From assembly GCA_963931865.1 (NCBI GenBank), contig OZ007508.1, forward strand, positions 17,872,762 to 17,936,761: a stretch of DNA of 64,000 nucleotides, read 5' to 3'. Positions 48,215-58,113 of the stretch are shown one piece after another. This stretch comes from Axinella damicornis (Eukaryota; Porifera; Demospongiae; Axinellida; Axinellidae). Numbering within the stretch: position 1 is the first letter of the stretch; every line of letters begins with the position of its first letter. The translations under genes and the position numbers were made by a program. The notes below the pieces were generated by a model. It saw nothing but the letters and a program-made list of their open reading frames with translations. It had not been told where the DNA came from and ran no database searches.

Positions 48215-48735
48215 CATTGCAATTTCTGTTGTTCACTCATTGCTGTCTTTATTCAATGTATTGTACATGTAGAAACAGAAATTTTCTAGAGATGATTGTT
48301 GCTCTTGGGTAAGTGTGAGTGCGTTCATAGCATAATATATAGGTCATTATTATGGGTGTAAAGGAATAGCAAAAATAGTTTGCTGTTTACCATATAATAT
48401 GTAGGCAGCTGTATATGTATGGTAAATGTCTGTCATCAAGCATACTGCCCGCCACCACGGGCACCACCTCCACGGTTGCCTCCATCGACCATACCACCAC
48501 CACCTCCTCCTACTCCTCCACCTCTTCCTCCTCCTCCTCCTCCTCTTCCTCCCCCTCCCCCTCCCCCTCCTCCACAACCTCCACGATCACAATGATTCCT
48601 CCTCTTGGCTTCAACTCCACTTATAAATGAAAGAATGATCATACAACTCATTGCTAAGATAGTGATGTGGACTGTTGCACTGCGTCTTCTTGATGCCATC
48701 TTGGTAACTGTAGTTTGGCAATAAGAACACTTGTC
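48215..48735. repeat. Segmental duplication, copy 2 (glycine-rich peptide unit)
   Basis: The partner of 42240-42745. The 3' side retains a minus-strand AATAAA at 48248-48253, which copy 1 has lost by one base change. Confidence 0.8.
48436..48699 (-). CDS. Small secreted glycine-rich peptide, copy 2
   Basis: An 87-residue frame on the minus strand, paralogous to 42446-42700. It starts MASRRRS, has the same signal core and GVEA cleavage context, then NHCDRGGC and a Gly/Arg-rich tail. The C-terminus differs (GGGQYA against GGGLI), and the Gly tract differs in length and has an extra MVDGG insert. The signal peptide is nearly unchanged while the tail diverges. A polyadenylation hexamer lies about 180 bp downstream on the same strand (48253-48248). 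A longer in-frame start exists upstream but is not conserved in the sister copy. Confidence 0.6.
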   Translation of the reverse strand: MASRRRSATVHITILAMSCMIILSFISGVEAKRRNHCDRGGCGGGGGGGGGRGGGGGGRGGGVGGGGGGMVDGGNRGGGARGGGQYA

Positions 48736-48814
48736 AATAAAAGCAGTCATGTACATCTGAGGGTACTGACATATTCTACTGTATAATTCTGAACTAGACA
48801 TTATTATTACAACA

Positions 48815-49065
48815 ACATTAACAGGATGTAGGGATACCAGAATGGCAAAAAGTAAGGTAGGGATGATCGCACAAAACAGTGAAGTATACAACCCCCCTAC
48901 AGAGATTTTTTTTCATATACGTGTATAATGAAGAAAGATATGTAGGGGGGATTATATACTTCACTGTTTTGTACGATCATCCCTACCTTGTTTCCTTACT
49001 TTTTTGCCGTTCTGGTATCCCTAGCTACATCCTGTTACATTTCTAAATGTTTTTGATTACTTGTT
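48815..49065. mobile_element. Fold-back element Y, copy 2
   Basis: It carries the same inverted arms as 23313-23590 (GGATACCAGAATGGCAAAAA and inverse), with a shortened left arm that lacks GGAAACAAG. Confidence 0.8.
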
Positions 49066-49079
49066 TAAGTCATTTTTTT

Positions 49080-49510
49080 TCAGCAGCAGGCGCAAGTTTG
49101 AGCTGAAATTTGCCATCACAGAGCAGAAGTCAGGTCCTCACAGGCCCTTGCTTTGGTATATATGGACTCCGGTATTGACACTGCCAGCGTTGGCTGAAGA
49201 ATCAGACCGAAACATCTCAAGTCAACCTTTTTCTGGATAGATACTATCTCCCTGTCTGAAGACCATAATATTAGATAGTAGCAAGTGACAATACTAACAT
49301 ACATAAATTATACGCACAGAGAATTTACCTCAGTCTAAGTCTTATGAAGTACCTCATTCGAATTCAACACAACGGCGCAAGGCACTTCTAATTCAGCGAT
49401 CTTGAGTACTAATAATTGAGTAGTAATAATTACGTATCATTGCTAAGTGTTCGCGCATGCGTACAAACGAGAAAATGGTGTGACAAACGAGAAAATGGTG
49501 TGACAAAAGA
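49080..49510. repeat. Dispersed repeat Z, copy 2 (inverted) and a 20-bp tandem
   Basis: The inverse of 22310-22790. At the right end AAACGAGAAAATGGTGTGAC is repeated twice in a row (49474-49513). Confidence 0.7.
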
Positions 49511-49549
49511 AGCCATAGTTATACAGTCGAAACGCAACCGTCACGGGAA

Positions 49550-49778
49550 ACGTTCCTACGCGGAGATTTATTTGCAGCGCCCCGCCCACGCACGCTTTAC
49601 TTCCGGTGTGTTGGAATTTGCTTCCTGGTACTTACTGGGGTCGCAGCTTCCGCATACTTTCTCAATCGGCTGTGTAAACTAGATACGCTAAATACCACTT
49701 CAAAGGACTATCTTACGGTACCGACCGCGCGGGGGTGCTTCAAACCGATTGTACGAAGCAGCTGTCAAAGTGCAAACG
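49550..49778 (+). promoter_or_regulatory. Likely promoter and non-coding first exon of the CXC gene
   Basis: A GC-rich stretch (GCGCCCCGCCCACGCACGC) is followed by an ETS-type ACTTCCGG at 49599-49606, common at metazoan TATA-less promoters. An apparent 5' UTR exon ends at 49778 with a consensus donor (GGTAAGTTTG). The matching acceptor is at 50041-50042. In the spliced leader an upstream 12-codon frame (50043-50081, ATG to TAG) precedes the main start, which could lower translation. All by motif only. Confidence 0.5.
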
Positions 49779-50096
49779 GTAAGTTTGATATACCTTGTAT
49801 TTATCTTTGGTACAAATTTGTTTATAAGCTTATAAGCATTTGAAAGCACCATCAATAGATAGAGAATTGCTGGAACATCACATTGATGCAAAAAAATTCA
49901 CTGTCCCAAGAACTAGTGGGGTGGAATGATGCTAGCTAACTAGTAACAGATTATTGCTGTTAGTTTTGTTCATGCATTGCATGCATTCGCTGTGTAAAAA
50001 TACATTATCACAAGAAATGACACTACGACAAAATGCTTTCAGATGACAGGAATGGCTGTAAGTCCACTGGCACCACCATAGGCATCCTCTGTGAAG

Positions 50097-53000
50097 ATGG
50101 CTGAGAAACAGTGCATCCTGTGCGAGAAGACAGACAGGTACATGTCACGATATGGTATTGGGGATGGAGTTGAAAAGGCCTTCATAGTGAAGCATCTAGG
50201 TGAAGCACCCTCGGATCAAAGCCCTCTATGCAAGAAACACCTAATTGAGGCCAAACGACACCATAGTTCCCCCAACTTCATTCCGAAGTGGAAATGTATA
50301 ACACCACCAAAGCCACTAAACGTATGTGCACATCCAAAGTGTACATCACAATGTGATAAACTGATTACACCTGCATTTGCACCTATTGACAAACTCAAGG
50401 CTGCAATCGGTGTTAAGTCAACCTCCTCAGAAATCAGCTTGTGCCAAAAGTGTTACAATGAGCAATACCAGTTGTTTCACCCTCCAAGAATTTGTTGCTC
50501 ATGTGGGGCTACTCCTAAGGCTGGTACAAGCTTCTCCCGTCACAGCCCTGATGCAGAAACAGTGTCTCAGCACCTGAGAGACATGACAGGTTGTGATGTG
50601 TCCATGCATCCGAATGATTACTTGTGTAGCAATTGCTATAAAGTACATTTGAGTATACTTAAGTCACTGGAATCAAAACAACAGGAGCCAGACTGCATGC
50701 TACAAAGTCTAACCGAGATCTGGATAGCAAAAGTTAGTGATGAGGACACCGATGCACTCACCAGAGCTGTACTGAAAGCTGCCCTATTTGTAGCAAATCA
50801 GTTTCTCCAGCAGAAGGCAGTCCTACTCCCTTGGGTGAGCCATATTTTCCTTCAAGCATATGGGGTCGATCACACTGGTAGCATCATGTCACCTGAGCTG
50901 AACCTGGAGGTGGGGGAGAGCACTGTTAAATTCTCTTCGAGGTGGCTTCTAAACCAGCTTATTATCTACCTCAATCCCTACATGTCATATCAGTGTGTTC
51001 ATAGGAAGTTTGGCACCATACTCTATCGCAAGGGGGTAGACATTTTGACTAGCCTATCATGGGCGTTGGGATCTACTCCGGCACACAGTCTTCAGCCCGA
51101 TGAGGACGTTTGGATTGAAGGTGGCCAAAAGGATGAGACACACAAACAGAGAGTGCTCAATGAAGCAGGACACATTCTCAATGACCTCATTCATGACGAG
51201 ATAAAAAGGTCTATAAATGCTGAGGAAACAGAAGATCCTTCTACTTTGAACATCCCAAAATACCTAGAAGGTATAAGTCCCCTTTTGATGGAATTCATCA
51301 TTACAGCAACGACTACAGTACGTGAACGGCAAAGATCTAGTGACATAAGCAAGCATGTGAAAATGTTGAGACAATATTTCATCTTGTGCTTGTTGCTCTA
51401 CTGTACAAACCCTAAGCAGCCTACTCACTTGCACAATCTTCTTGCTGATGTGGTAGAGGTTTGCGGAGGATCACGGCAACTACTTCGACTTCTCAACAGG
51501 CTAGGTTGTGTATCCTCCCCTGACACTCATGATCGATTTGTGACACAACATGCAGAAGCTACACGTCAGACAAGCATTTGGAATGAGCTTCCCAAAGATG
51601 TGTTTACCGTTGCCTCAGCTGACAATTTTGACAAGTTGCAAAGCTATGCAGCAGTCTACTGCGGCAATCAGCAACGTAGCTACCATGGTACTACACTACA
51701 GCTTGTACAACCTAGGGCGAGCTTGAAATGGCTCGACCAAGGTAATTCAGAGCAAAATCATTCTGCCCCTACAACTGTACAGAAACCGGGAAATCTGCAG
51801 GGAGAACTCCCTATAACAAACCTCAATGCTCCTCCTATGGGTATCCTGCCGTCCACGGCAACTACCCCTCATGCTGGTGGAGCCGCTCTGGCCACATGTG
51901 AGCCACGAGCCCGGGAGGGAGACCCTGCTCCCTTAACCCTCTATGCTCCTACGGGTATCCTGCCGTCCACGGCAACTATCCCCCATCCTGATCCCTTAAC
52001 CCTCTATGCAACTACTCCTCATGCTGGTGGAGCCGCTCTGGCCACATGTGAGCCACGAGCCCGGGAGGGAGACCCTGGTCCCTTAACCCTCTATGCTCCT
52101 ACGGGTATCCTGCCGTCCACGGCAACTATCCCCCATCCTGATCCCTTAACCCTCTATGCAACTACTCCTCATGCTGGTGGAGCCGCTCTGGCCACATGTG
52201 AGCCACGAGCCCGGGAGGGAAACCCTGCTCCCTTAACCCTCTATGCTCCTACGGGTATCCTGCCGTCCACGGCAACTACCCCTCATCCTGATCCCTTAAC
52301 CCTCTATGCAACTACTCCTCATGCTGGTGGAGCCGCTCTGGCCACATGTGAGCCACGAGCCCGGGAGGGAGACCCTGCTCCCTTAACCCTCTATGCTCCT
52401 ACGGGTATCCTGCCGTCCACGGCAACTATCCCCCATCCTGATCCCTTAACCCTCTATGCAACTACTCCTCATGCTGGTGGAGCCGCTCTGGCCACATGTG
52501 AGCCACGAGCCCGGGAGGGAGACCCTGCTCCCTTAACCCTCTATGCTCCTACGGGTATCCTGCCGTCCACGGCAACTACCCCTCATCCTGATCCCTTAAC
52601 CCTCTATGCAACTACTCCTCATGCTGGTGGAGCCGCTCTGGCCACATGTGAGCCACGAGCCCGGGAGGGAGACCCTGCTCCCTTAACCCTCTATGCTCCA
52701 CATACGAGCACAGATTACTCACTTTCACATGAAGTACCTTCTCCAGAATCTTCCTTACAGCGCAGACGTCCGTGCACCACTTCACCAGCAAGTTCGCCTC
52801 GCAAACTAGGAGGACCTAAACGAAAAAGAACAGTTGACATCAAAAAGCTTTCGGTGACAGGAATACAAGGGAACACAGTACCTGTTCGTTCAAAACAGCA
52901 AATGATAACATTGGAAGGTTTCCAAGAATCCCCAAGTGAAGTAAAGGAGACAGAAAACACACAGTTGAAACTATTTACATACATGTTCCAGAAGTATGTA

Positions 53001-53288
53001 GTACACCAATCTGAGGAATGGTCAGAAAAACAGGTGCTAAAGGATGTTAGGCACTTCTTGCCTCAAGCTCAAGCTGGCGATGACCAACCTTCTCAGGTGT
53101 ACTACATGGAGTTGGTTGACGAGAATCCTGACAGTGATGAGACTATGGCACTAATTGTTGATAATCTGCTTCAGAAGTTTACCACTGAATTAGCAGAGGC
53201 ATGGGTGGTACTTGTAGGAGATGGCAAAACGTTCCAACACCTCATGAATATAAAAGGGTATATGGTGCAGCTTTCCACAAGCTTCTGA
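50097..53288 (+). CDS. N-terminal part of the CXC-gene protein: Cys pairs and 50-residue repeats
   Basis: The frame opens MAEKQCILCEK and carries a series of Cys pairs over the first 190 residues (CILC, CAHPKC, CQKC, CCSC, CSNC) with interspersed His, a probable zinc-binding region of unknown type. A helical region of about 350 residues follows, then a Pro/Thr/Ala-rich tract made of 50-residue repeats (51833-52700), then a basic segment (PKRKRTVDIKK). The conserved block VVLVGDGKTFQHL is reached just before the frame is lost at 53253-53257. The residues after that, to the stop at 53288, are out of frame and not native. Confidence 0.65.
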   Translation: MAEKQCILCEKTDRYMSRYGIGDGVEKAFIVKHLGEAPSDQSPLCKKHLIEAKRHHSSPNFIPKWKCITPPKPLNVCAHPKCTSQCDKLITPAFAPIDKLKAAIGVKSTSSEISLCQKCYNEQYQLFHPPRICCSCGATPKAGTSFSRHSPDAETVSQHLRDMTGCDVSMHPNDYLCSNCYKVHLSILKSLESKQQEPDCMLQSLTEIWIAKVSDEDTDALTRAVLKAALFVANQFLQQKAVLLPWVSHIFLQAYGVDHTGSIMSPELNLEVGESTVKFSSRWLLNQLIIYLNPYMSYQCVHRKFGTILYRKGVDILTSLSWALGSTPAHSLQPDEDVWIEGGQKDETHKQRVLNEAGHILNDLIHDEIKRSINAEETEDPSTLNIPKYLEGISPLLMEFIITATTTVRERQRSSDISKHVKMLRQYFILCLLLYCTNPKQPTHLHNLLADVVEVCGGSRQLLRLLNRLGCVSSPDTHDRFVTQHAEATRQTSIWNELPKDVFTVASADNFDKLQSYAAVYCGNQQRSYHGTTLQLVQPRASLKWLDQGNSEQNHSAPTTVQKPGNLQGELPITNLNAPPMGILPSTATTPHAGGAALATCEPRAREGDPAPLTLYAPTGILPSTATIPHPDPLTLYATTPHAGGAALATCEPRAREGDPGPLTLYAPTGILPSTATIPHPDPLTLYATTPHAGGAALATCEPRAREGNPAPLTLYAPTGILPSTATTPHPDPLTLYATTPHAGGAALATCEPRAREGDPAPLTLYAPTGILPSTATIPHPDPLTLYATTPHAGGAALATCEPRAREGDPAPLTLYAPTGILPSTATTPHPDPLTLYATTPHAGGAALATCEPRAREGDPAPLTLYAPHTSTDYSLSHEVPSPESSLQRRRPCTTSPASSPRKLGGPKRKRTVDIKKLSVTGIQGNTVPVRSKQQMITLEGFQESPSEVKETENTQLKLFTYMFQKYVVHQSEEWSEKQVLKDVRHFLPQAQAGDDQPSQVYYMELVDENPDSDETMALIVDNLLQKFTTELAEAWVVLVGDGKTFQHLMNIKGYMVQLSTSF
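51833..52700 (+). repeat. Coding minisatellite, 150-bp unit
   Basis: Units start at 51871, 52021, 52171, 52321, 52471 and 52621 (the last partial), beginning ATGCTGGTGGAGCCGCTCTG. They differ by only one or a few bases. Each encodes 50 residues containing ATCEPRAREGDPAPLTLYA and, in a shorter sub-repeat, PDPLTLYA. The near-identity points to very recent expansion or ongoing homogenisation. Confidence 0.95.
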
Positions 53289-54183
53289 TATTTCCAGGGG
53301 ACTGGCACACACTGAAAAACTATCAGCCAGTTTTGATGAAAGTTTACTACAGTGCAGGGCTTGAACAACTTGCCAAGTGCTCTGGTTACCGTGGCCAGAC
53401 ACTGCTGTCTCTGAAGGGTTGCACAAACTTCAAACGAACCCACTGTTTCTTGTTACATGCATGGGAGGCTCTATATCGTGAGATGCTACATGCTTACTTC
53501 ATGCACAAGGACCAGCACAACATACTTGAGGCGGCGAAATGCATCCTGTCTGCTGCAGTTCAACAATCAAGGTCACCTGAGGAAGTAATGAAACGGATTG
53601 GGGAACTTATTGATGATACCGAGATGCATGGTAAGGTTGTGGACTTTGTTGAGCAAAGAGCTCAGAGTGATGATACTTGGAAGTTTTGGAAACAGTTTGT
53701 TTTTGTGGATTGCTACGCCTACATTGGCTTGTACCTATCCATTAGGGGCAGCAATTGGGATTTACGGGTATCAAGTTTGAAGAAAATGGCACCCATTTTC
53801 GCAGCCTTTGATCGTGACACTTACCAAAGAATCATTCCCAACCATCTCGCAGATCTTCAGCAGTACCCCCCAGAGGTACTAATGTGCTTTAAAGAAGGGG
53901 GATTCACCGTAAACATAACTGGAAGCAGGTGGCATTCGGTAGCTTTTGATGAAGCACATGAAATGTGTATAAACAAAGATTTAAAAGCTGCTATTGTTCA
54001 TCCAACAAGGACATATCTTCAGAAAACATCGCTGTTCTTCAACTACCGTATTAAGGCCTATAAAAACTTGTTCAAGCAACTGTTTCCTGAGAAGTTTAGG
54101 CAAACTACATCACAGCCCAATACAATTGTAGACACAACAACAGTAGCTCACAAGAGTGAAGAGAACATCCTACAAATGTCCTC
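53255..54183 (+). CDS. Middle part of the CXC-gene protein (frame -1)
   Basis: It continues the protein after the lost base, starting RVYGAAFHKLLIFPGDWHTL, then LMKVYYSAGLEQLA and a helical region. The continuity of meaning across the frame change, in the run AAAAGGG, shows that this is one protein. The native frame is cut at 54183; three bases into the element it meets TAA, so any product would be truncated. The fold of this part is not recognised. Confidence 0.6.
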
Positions 54184-54453
54184 TTAACTCTGGTTGCAAC
54201 GTAATTGATCTGACTCGGTATGGTGACAGACCACCACTCCTTAAACCTAACACTAACTTTGGCAGGAGCCAGGCTGGAGACTGACAGTCCCGTGGGTGCC
54301 CACGCCTCAGGCCATCCATCACGTGAGTACATGGGGCCGAGCTTGTCGCATGAGGCAGCGCATCACGTGACTGCAGGGTTTCCTTTTGTTTTGGGGGAAA
54401 CCAGATATGAGGGCCCCTGTCTGGTGTTAGGTAAGGGGTCCGAATTCCAGCCC
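54184..54453 (-). repeat. Split direct repeat, 270-bp unit, outer copy
   Basis: Identical by eye to 54865-55134. It begins TTAACTCTGGTTGCAACGTA on the plus strand. The 217 bp between this copy and the inner 194-bp repeat (54454-54670) is unique. Confidence 0.92.
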
Positions 54454-54670
54454 GGACATCACATCCTAAGGATGGAGGATATCTAACACAAGAATAAGGT
54501 GGCCTTGACTGACCATGACCTACAGCTATCACGCACCCCCACTAAATCTGGAATGGACCATAGTGCGGCCGGACAGCCGCAAGTGGCTCTGTGAGCTTGT
54601 AGGATGGCACAAGAAGCCGAACGGCATGAAGTAACAATACAACCAGGAGGAAGAACGGGGAGGATGGAGG

Positions 54671-54864
54671 GATAAAGAAGCGTGCTGGGTCGACAGCTGT
54701 CGATTCGCTCTAGCTGCTGCATGACACTGCTTGAGACTGGTCTGCGCATGCCCAGCATATAAGTAGCCGCGCGATGAGCGGCCCGCACAGGGCCGCCCTC
54801 ACAGGCGCGCGCGCGTCCTGCCTGGCTCCCGCCGTTAACTACGTTTAACTACATTAAACTTCAT
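54671..54864 (-). repeat. Split direct repeat, 194-bp unit, inner copy
   Basis: Matches 60441-60634 with one difference (GCCGCGCG against GCCGCACG). It abuts the inner 270-bp repeat with no gap. It contains ATATAAGTAGC, a possible promoter-like motif. Confidence 0.92.
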
Positions 54865-55134
54865 TTAACTCTGGTTGCAACGTAATTGATCTGACTCGGT
54901 ATGGTGACAGACCACCACTCCTTAAACCTAACACTAACTTTGGCAGGAGCCAGGCTGGAGACTGACAGTCCCGTGGGTGCCCACGCCTCAGGCCATCCAT
55001 CACGTGAGTACATGGGGCCGAGCTTGTCGCATGAGGCAGCGCATCACGTGACTGCAGGGTTTCCTTTTGTTTTGGGGGAAACCAGATATGAGGGCCCCTG
55101 TCTGGTGTTAGGTAAGGGGTCCGAATTCCAGCCC
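54865..55134 (-). repeat. Split direct repeat, 270-bp unit, inner copy
   Basis: Partner of 54184-54453, next to the 3' end of the recombinase gene. Confidence 0.92.
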
Positions 55135-55474
55135 AAGGGGAGCGACCGCCTAAGGCGGGACGCTCAACCCCCCAAAACAGATAGATTAGGGGTGTAGGCA
55201 TACTGGTACCTGCATGCAAATGATAAAGCAAATGGTTACCTTGAAAGGGGTGGGTCTCCTACATACCCCTAACTGACTATAAGAATAACCTTTTCCTCAT
55301 GCCATTGTGAATATGTTCTGTGCGGATTGGCAACCTGCAATTGAATCAATATCGCACTGGGCTGTGAAATACAAAGACAGGTAACACAAAAACGAGTATT
55401 AGACACGAAAAAACTGCACACTAGAACAATGTTATTATATACGGCTGACCCTACAGAGTTTGAAGCCACCAGAA

Positions 55475-56509
55475 TTAGTTTGTTTGTCCAGGTTGGGAGC
55501 CCTGCAAGACTACCTGCCCCTGTGGCACGGTTGATTGAGCCAAAGACGCGGATAGGGCTGCTAAGCGCTCCTTGGGGGTACGAATGTACAGCAAAAAAGC
55601 TGCACTCTGCCAACGACCCAACGTTTGGATCGTGGAGTCGGGAATCCCCACTGCTGCCGCTGTCGTGGCTGCCCCACTCCGGAAACTATGACCGGCATAC
55701 TGGTGCTGCGGGAGGCCAATGTTGGTAAGAACAACCCGTATTTGTGCAACAAACCAGGGCTTGGAAGCCGTCTCCTTGTTAGCCTTGAGAAAGAAGGGTC
55801 CCGCCTGGCCGCCCCTGGACTGGATGTAATGCAGGATGGCCGTCACTGGGCAAAGCTGCATACCTGTTAAGCCCAATACAATGTCTGACCCAGCGCCAAA
55901 CTGGTCACACTTTGATTTTTTGAGATGTATCTGTACCATGCGCGGGGCCAACTGGTTATCCACTGCTACATCCCCCCAGGAGAGCCCTGTGGCTGGGTTA
56001 AAAGCAGCATGTGAAGTAGGCAGTAGCTCCCCGAGGCGAAAGAAACCAAAAAAGGCTGTTGCTGCAACGGCCCAGACGACAATCTTGTCGGGGTTGGAGG
56101 ATGTTGCTAGGAAACACTGCATCTTGGCTAGCAGGTGTGCCGTGATGGGAAGCCTGAGGCGGGGCGGGGAACCCTTAATCATTCTTAGCCTGCTGATCCC
56201 CGCTTGTACCCTTCGGAGCACCGGCATTGAGGATTGGTCTCTTGGGTCGGGCAGGCCCAAGGAGATCTGTGTATTGCGAAGTGCGGAGAGGTAGGACTTC
56301 ACTGTTTGAGGTGCGAGTTGCTGGTCAGCCAGGAATGCGGCAAAGCTACAGAGGAGCTGTTCAGTAAGGGGGAAGGGGTTAAACACGTTGTATGCGACGC
56401 AGAATAAATAGAAGCGTTTCGTAGCTGCTTTGTATGTTGCCTGCGTTGATGGGGCTAGACCACTTTGAAAATAGCGCTGAACCGATGGAGCCAGTGCATT
56501 GAGGTCCAA
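55475..56509 (-). CDS. Tyrosine recombinase of the Ngaro-type element
   Basis: 344 residues. An N-terminal core-binding region (STQATYKAATKRFYLFC, about residues 21-37) precedes the catalytic half with the full set of tyrosine-recombinase residues: Arg158 (FFRLGEL), His274 and Arg277 (GHSFRSG), Trp300 and the nucleophile Tyr308 (LLYIRTP). It would join the circular DNA intermediate to the target. The start overlaps the end of the RT frame by 55 bp in another phase. Length and motifs are normal for the family. Confidence 0.9.
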   Translation of the reverse strand: MDLNALAPSVQRYFQSGLAPSTQATYKAATKRFYLFCVAYNVFNPFPLTEQLLCSFAAFLADQQLAPQTVKSYLSALRNTQISLGLPDPRDQSSMPVLRRVQAGISRLRMIKGSPPRLRLPITAHLLAKMQCFLATSSNPDKIVVWAVAATAFFGFFRLGELLPTSHAAFNPATGLSWGDVAVDNQLAPRMVQIHLKKSKCDQFGAGSDIVLGLTGMQLCPVTAILHYIQSRGGQAGPFFLKANKETASKPWFVAQIRVVLTNIGLPQHQYAGHSFRSGAATTAAAVGIPDSTIQTLGRWQSAAFLLYIRTPKERLAALSASLAQSTVPQGQVVLQGSQPGQTN

Positions 56510-58113
56510 TCGGCCTGCGGATCCTGTAGGAGGTCCAGCAGTGGCTGTGAAACTGGGGTGGCAAGGACGTCGGCTCCGGGAACCTTGTGGAAAAAGGAGA
56601 AGAGATTGTCACGTGACAAGTCGTCTGCAAGATGATTAGACCTGGTATCAATGTACATAGGGTGGAGGTGACAATGATGGTGAGCCTCTACGAATACTAG
56701 GCATCGAAGGAGATGCATGACGCCTGTGTCCTTACTCGTCCGAGAGCGCAGACAAGCTACAACTACTTGGTTGTCACAATGGCAGAGGACCCGTTGGCCA
56801 TGCCAAGTACTGCCCCACGCAGCACAGGCCAAGATGATCGGAATCAGTTCCTTCGCTGCTATCGAAAGAGCCTGAGCAGATGGGCCCCATTGCACCTGGA
56901 ACCACGATTTGTTGTGCCAGGCCCCGCATCCCCATGACCCGGACGCATCAGTGGTAATTGCGGTGCTAGGGAGGTGGGATGGGGGCGGGAGGAAAGAGAT
57001 TCCGTTCCATCCACCAACAAAGGTGTTCCACCAGGCGAGGTCGGAGCGGAACCCCTTGTTTAGTCGGATGGGGATTGTGGAGTTAGGGGGGCGGTGCACC
57101 GCATGCAGCAGATCTAACATGCGTCTCAAGAACGACCGGCCTGACCGCACGACCTTGCAGGCGTGGTTGAGAAGGCCGACCAACGATTCCAGCTCCTTGC
57201 GGGAGCAGGACTTGCGGTTTCCCCATTCGTGTAGGAGGGTCTTCAGGCGTTCAAGTTTATCGGCCGGGAGGCGGAGTTCCCCAGTTATTGTGTCAATCTC
57301 AATGCCCAGGAATACCAACAATGTCGTGGGGCCAACCCGTTTGTGGGCAGCGAGTGGGATGCCCAAGACTCGGCATACCTTCTCCAGGATGGCTAAAAAC
57401 GCTGCACAATCCGGTGAGTCCGGGGATGCGATGATAATGAAATCATCCAGGTAATGGAGGATGCATGGGATCCCTGATTGTTGCAGGCACCAATTTAGGG
57501 CATCTGCAACTGCGTTAAAAATCTTCGGGGCGGATCGGAGGCCAAATGGGAGCATCGGGTCAATATATACTTTGCCTTCCCACTGCATCGCCTGGAGGGG
57601 TCTATCCTGTGGGTGTACGGGGATCAGGCGGTAGGCTGATTCAATGTCCACTTTGGCCAGGAGAGCCCCTGTGCCCAAGCGAGACACGTGACTGGCTACT
57701 TCATCGATTGTGGTGTAAGACAGAGAACAGAGGGAGGGTTCGATGCCGTCGTTGACACTGTGGCCATGGGGGTAAGATAGATCAGTGATCAGCCTCCACT
57801 TCCCCGTGTTGTGGCCTTTCGGGATCACCCCGAACCTGTTAATATGGAGATGTGGCAGTGCTTCCCTGTTGCCGAACGGGCCTAGCATACGACCCAGGGT
57901 GAGCTCCTTTTGGAGGTACTCGGAGATGACCCCGGGGTGTAGCAGTGCCGACTGCATGTTGGCTGTTGCTGGCTTCAGGGGAGACCCATAGTCAAACCCA
58001 ATCCTAAAGCCTGAGCGTAGGCCCTCGCAGATATAACGTGCAAAGGCCTGGTCGGGGTGGGACGACAGTGCTTGACGCCACGCTTCCAGGACCAGGGGAG
58101 TGGAGACGCCCAT
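56455..58113 (-). CDS. Reverse transcriptase / RNase H of the Ngaro-type element
   Basis: 552 residues from the ATG at 58113; the frame stays open upstream to about 58262, and an acceptor-like sequence near 58200 would allow splicing. RT blocks are KWRLITDLSYPHG, LLAKVDIESAYRLIPVHP (catalytic Asp156), LPFGLRSAPKIFN and the active-site YLDD (221-224). RNase H follows with Asp389 (TTDASGSWG), Glu422 (KELIPI), Asp447 (CHCDNQ) and Asp498 (ADDLS). There are no stops or frameshifts. No protease, integrase or methyltransferase is present, which fits Ngaro rather than Ty3/gypsy or DIRS1. Confidence 0.9.
   Translation of the reverse strand: MGVSTPLVLEAWRQALSSHPDQAFARYICEGLRSGFRIGFDYGSPLKPATANMQSALLHPGVISEYLQKELTLGRMLGPFGNREALPHLHINRFGVIPKGHNTGKWRLITDLSYPHGHSVNDGIEPSLCSLSYTTIDEVASHVSRLGTGALLAKVDIESAYRLIPVHPQDRPLQAMQWEGKVYIDPMLPFGLRSAPKIFNAVADALNWCLQQSGIPCILHYLDDFIIIASPDSPDCAAFLAILEKVCRVLGIPLAAHKRVGPTTLLVFLGIEIDTITGELRLPADKLERLKTLLHEWGNRKSCSRKELESLVGLLNHACKVVRSGRSFLRRMLDLLHAVHRPPNSTIPIRLNKGFRSDLAWWNTFVGGWNGISFLPPPSHLPSTAITTDASGSWGCGAWHNKSWFQVQWGPSAQALSIAAKELIPIILACAAWGSTWHGQRVLCHCDNQVVVACLRSRTSKDTGVMHLLRCLVFVEAHHHCHLHPMYIDTRSNHLADDLSRDNLFSFFHKVPGADVLATPVSQPLLDLLQDPQADWTSMHWLHRFSAIFKVV

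Noticed and set aside
51833..52700. CRISPR-like array
   Set aside because: 150-bp units abut with no spacers, keep reading frame and are in a eukaryotic coding sequence.
53244..53258. Programmed -1 ribosomal frameshift
   Set aside because: The zero-frame codons AAT-ATA-AAA-GGG do not form a canonical slippery heptamer; a single lost A is simpler, and the gene is broken again by the retroelement.
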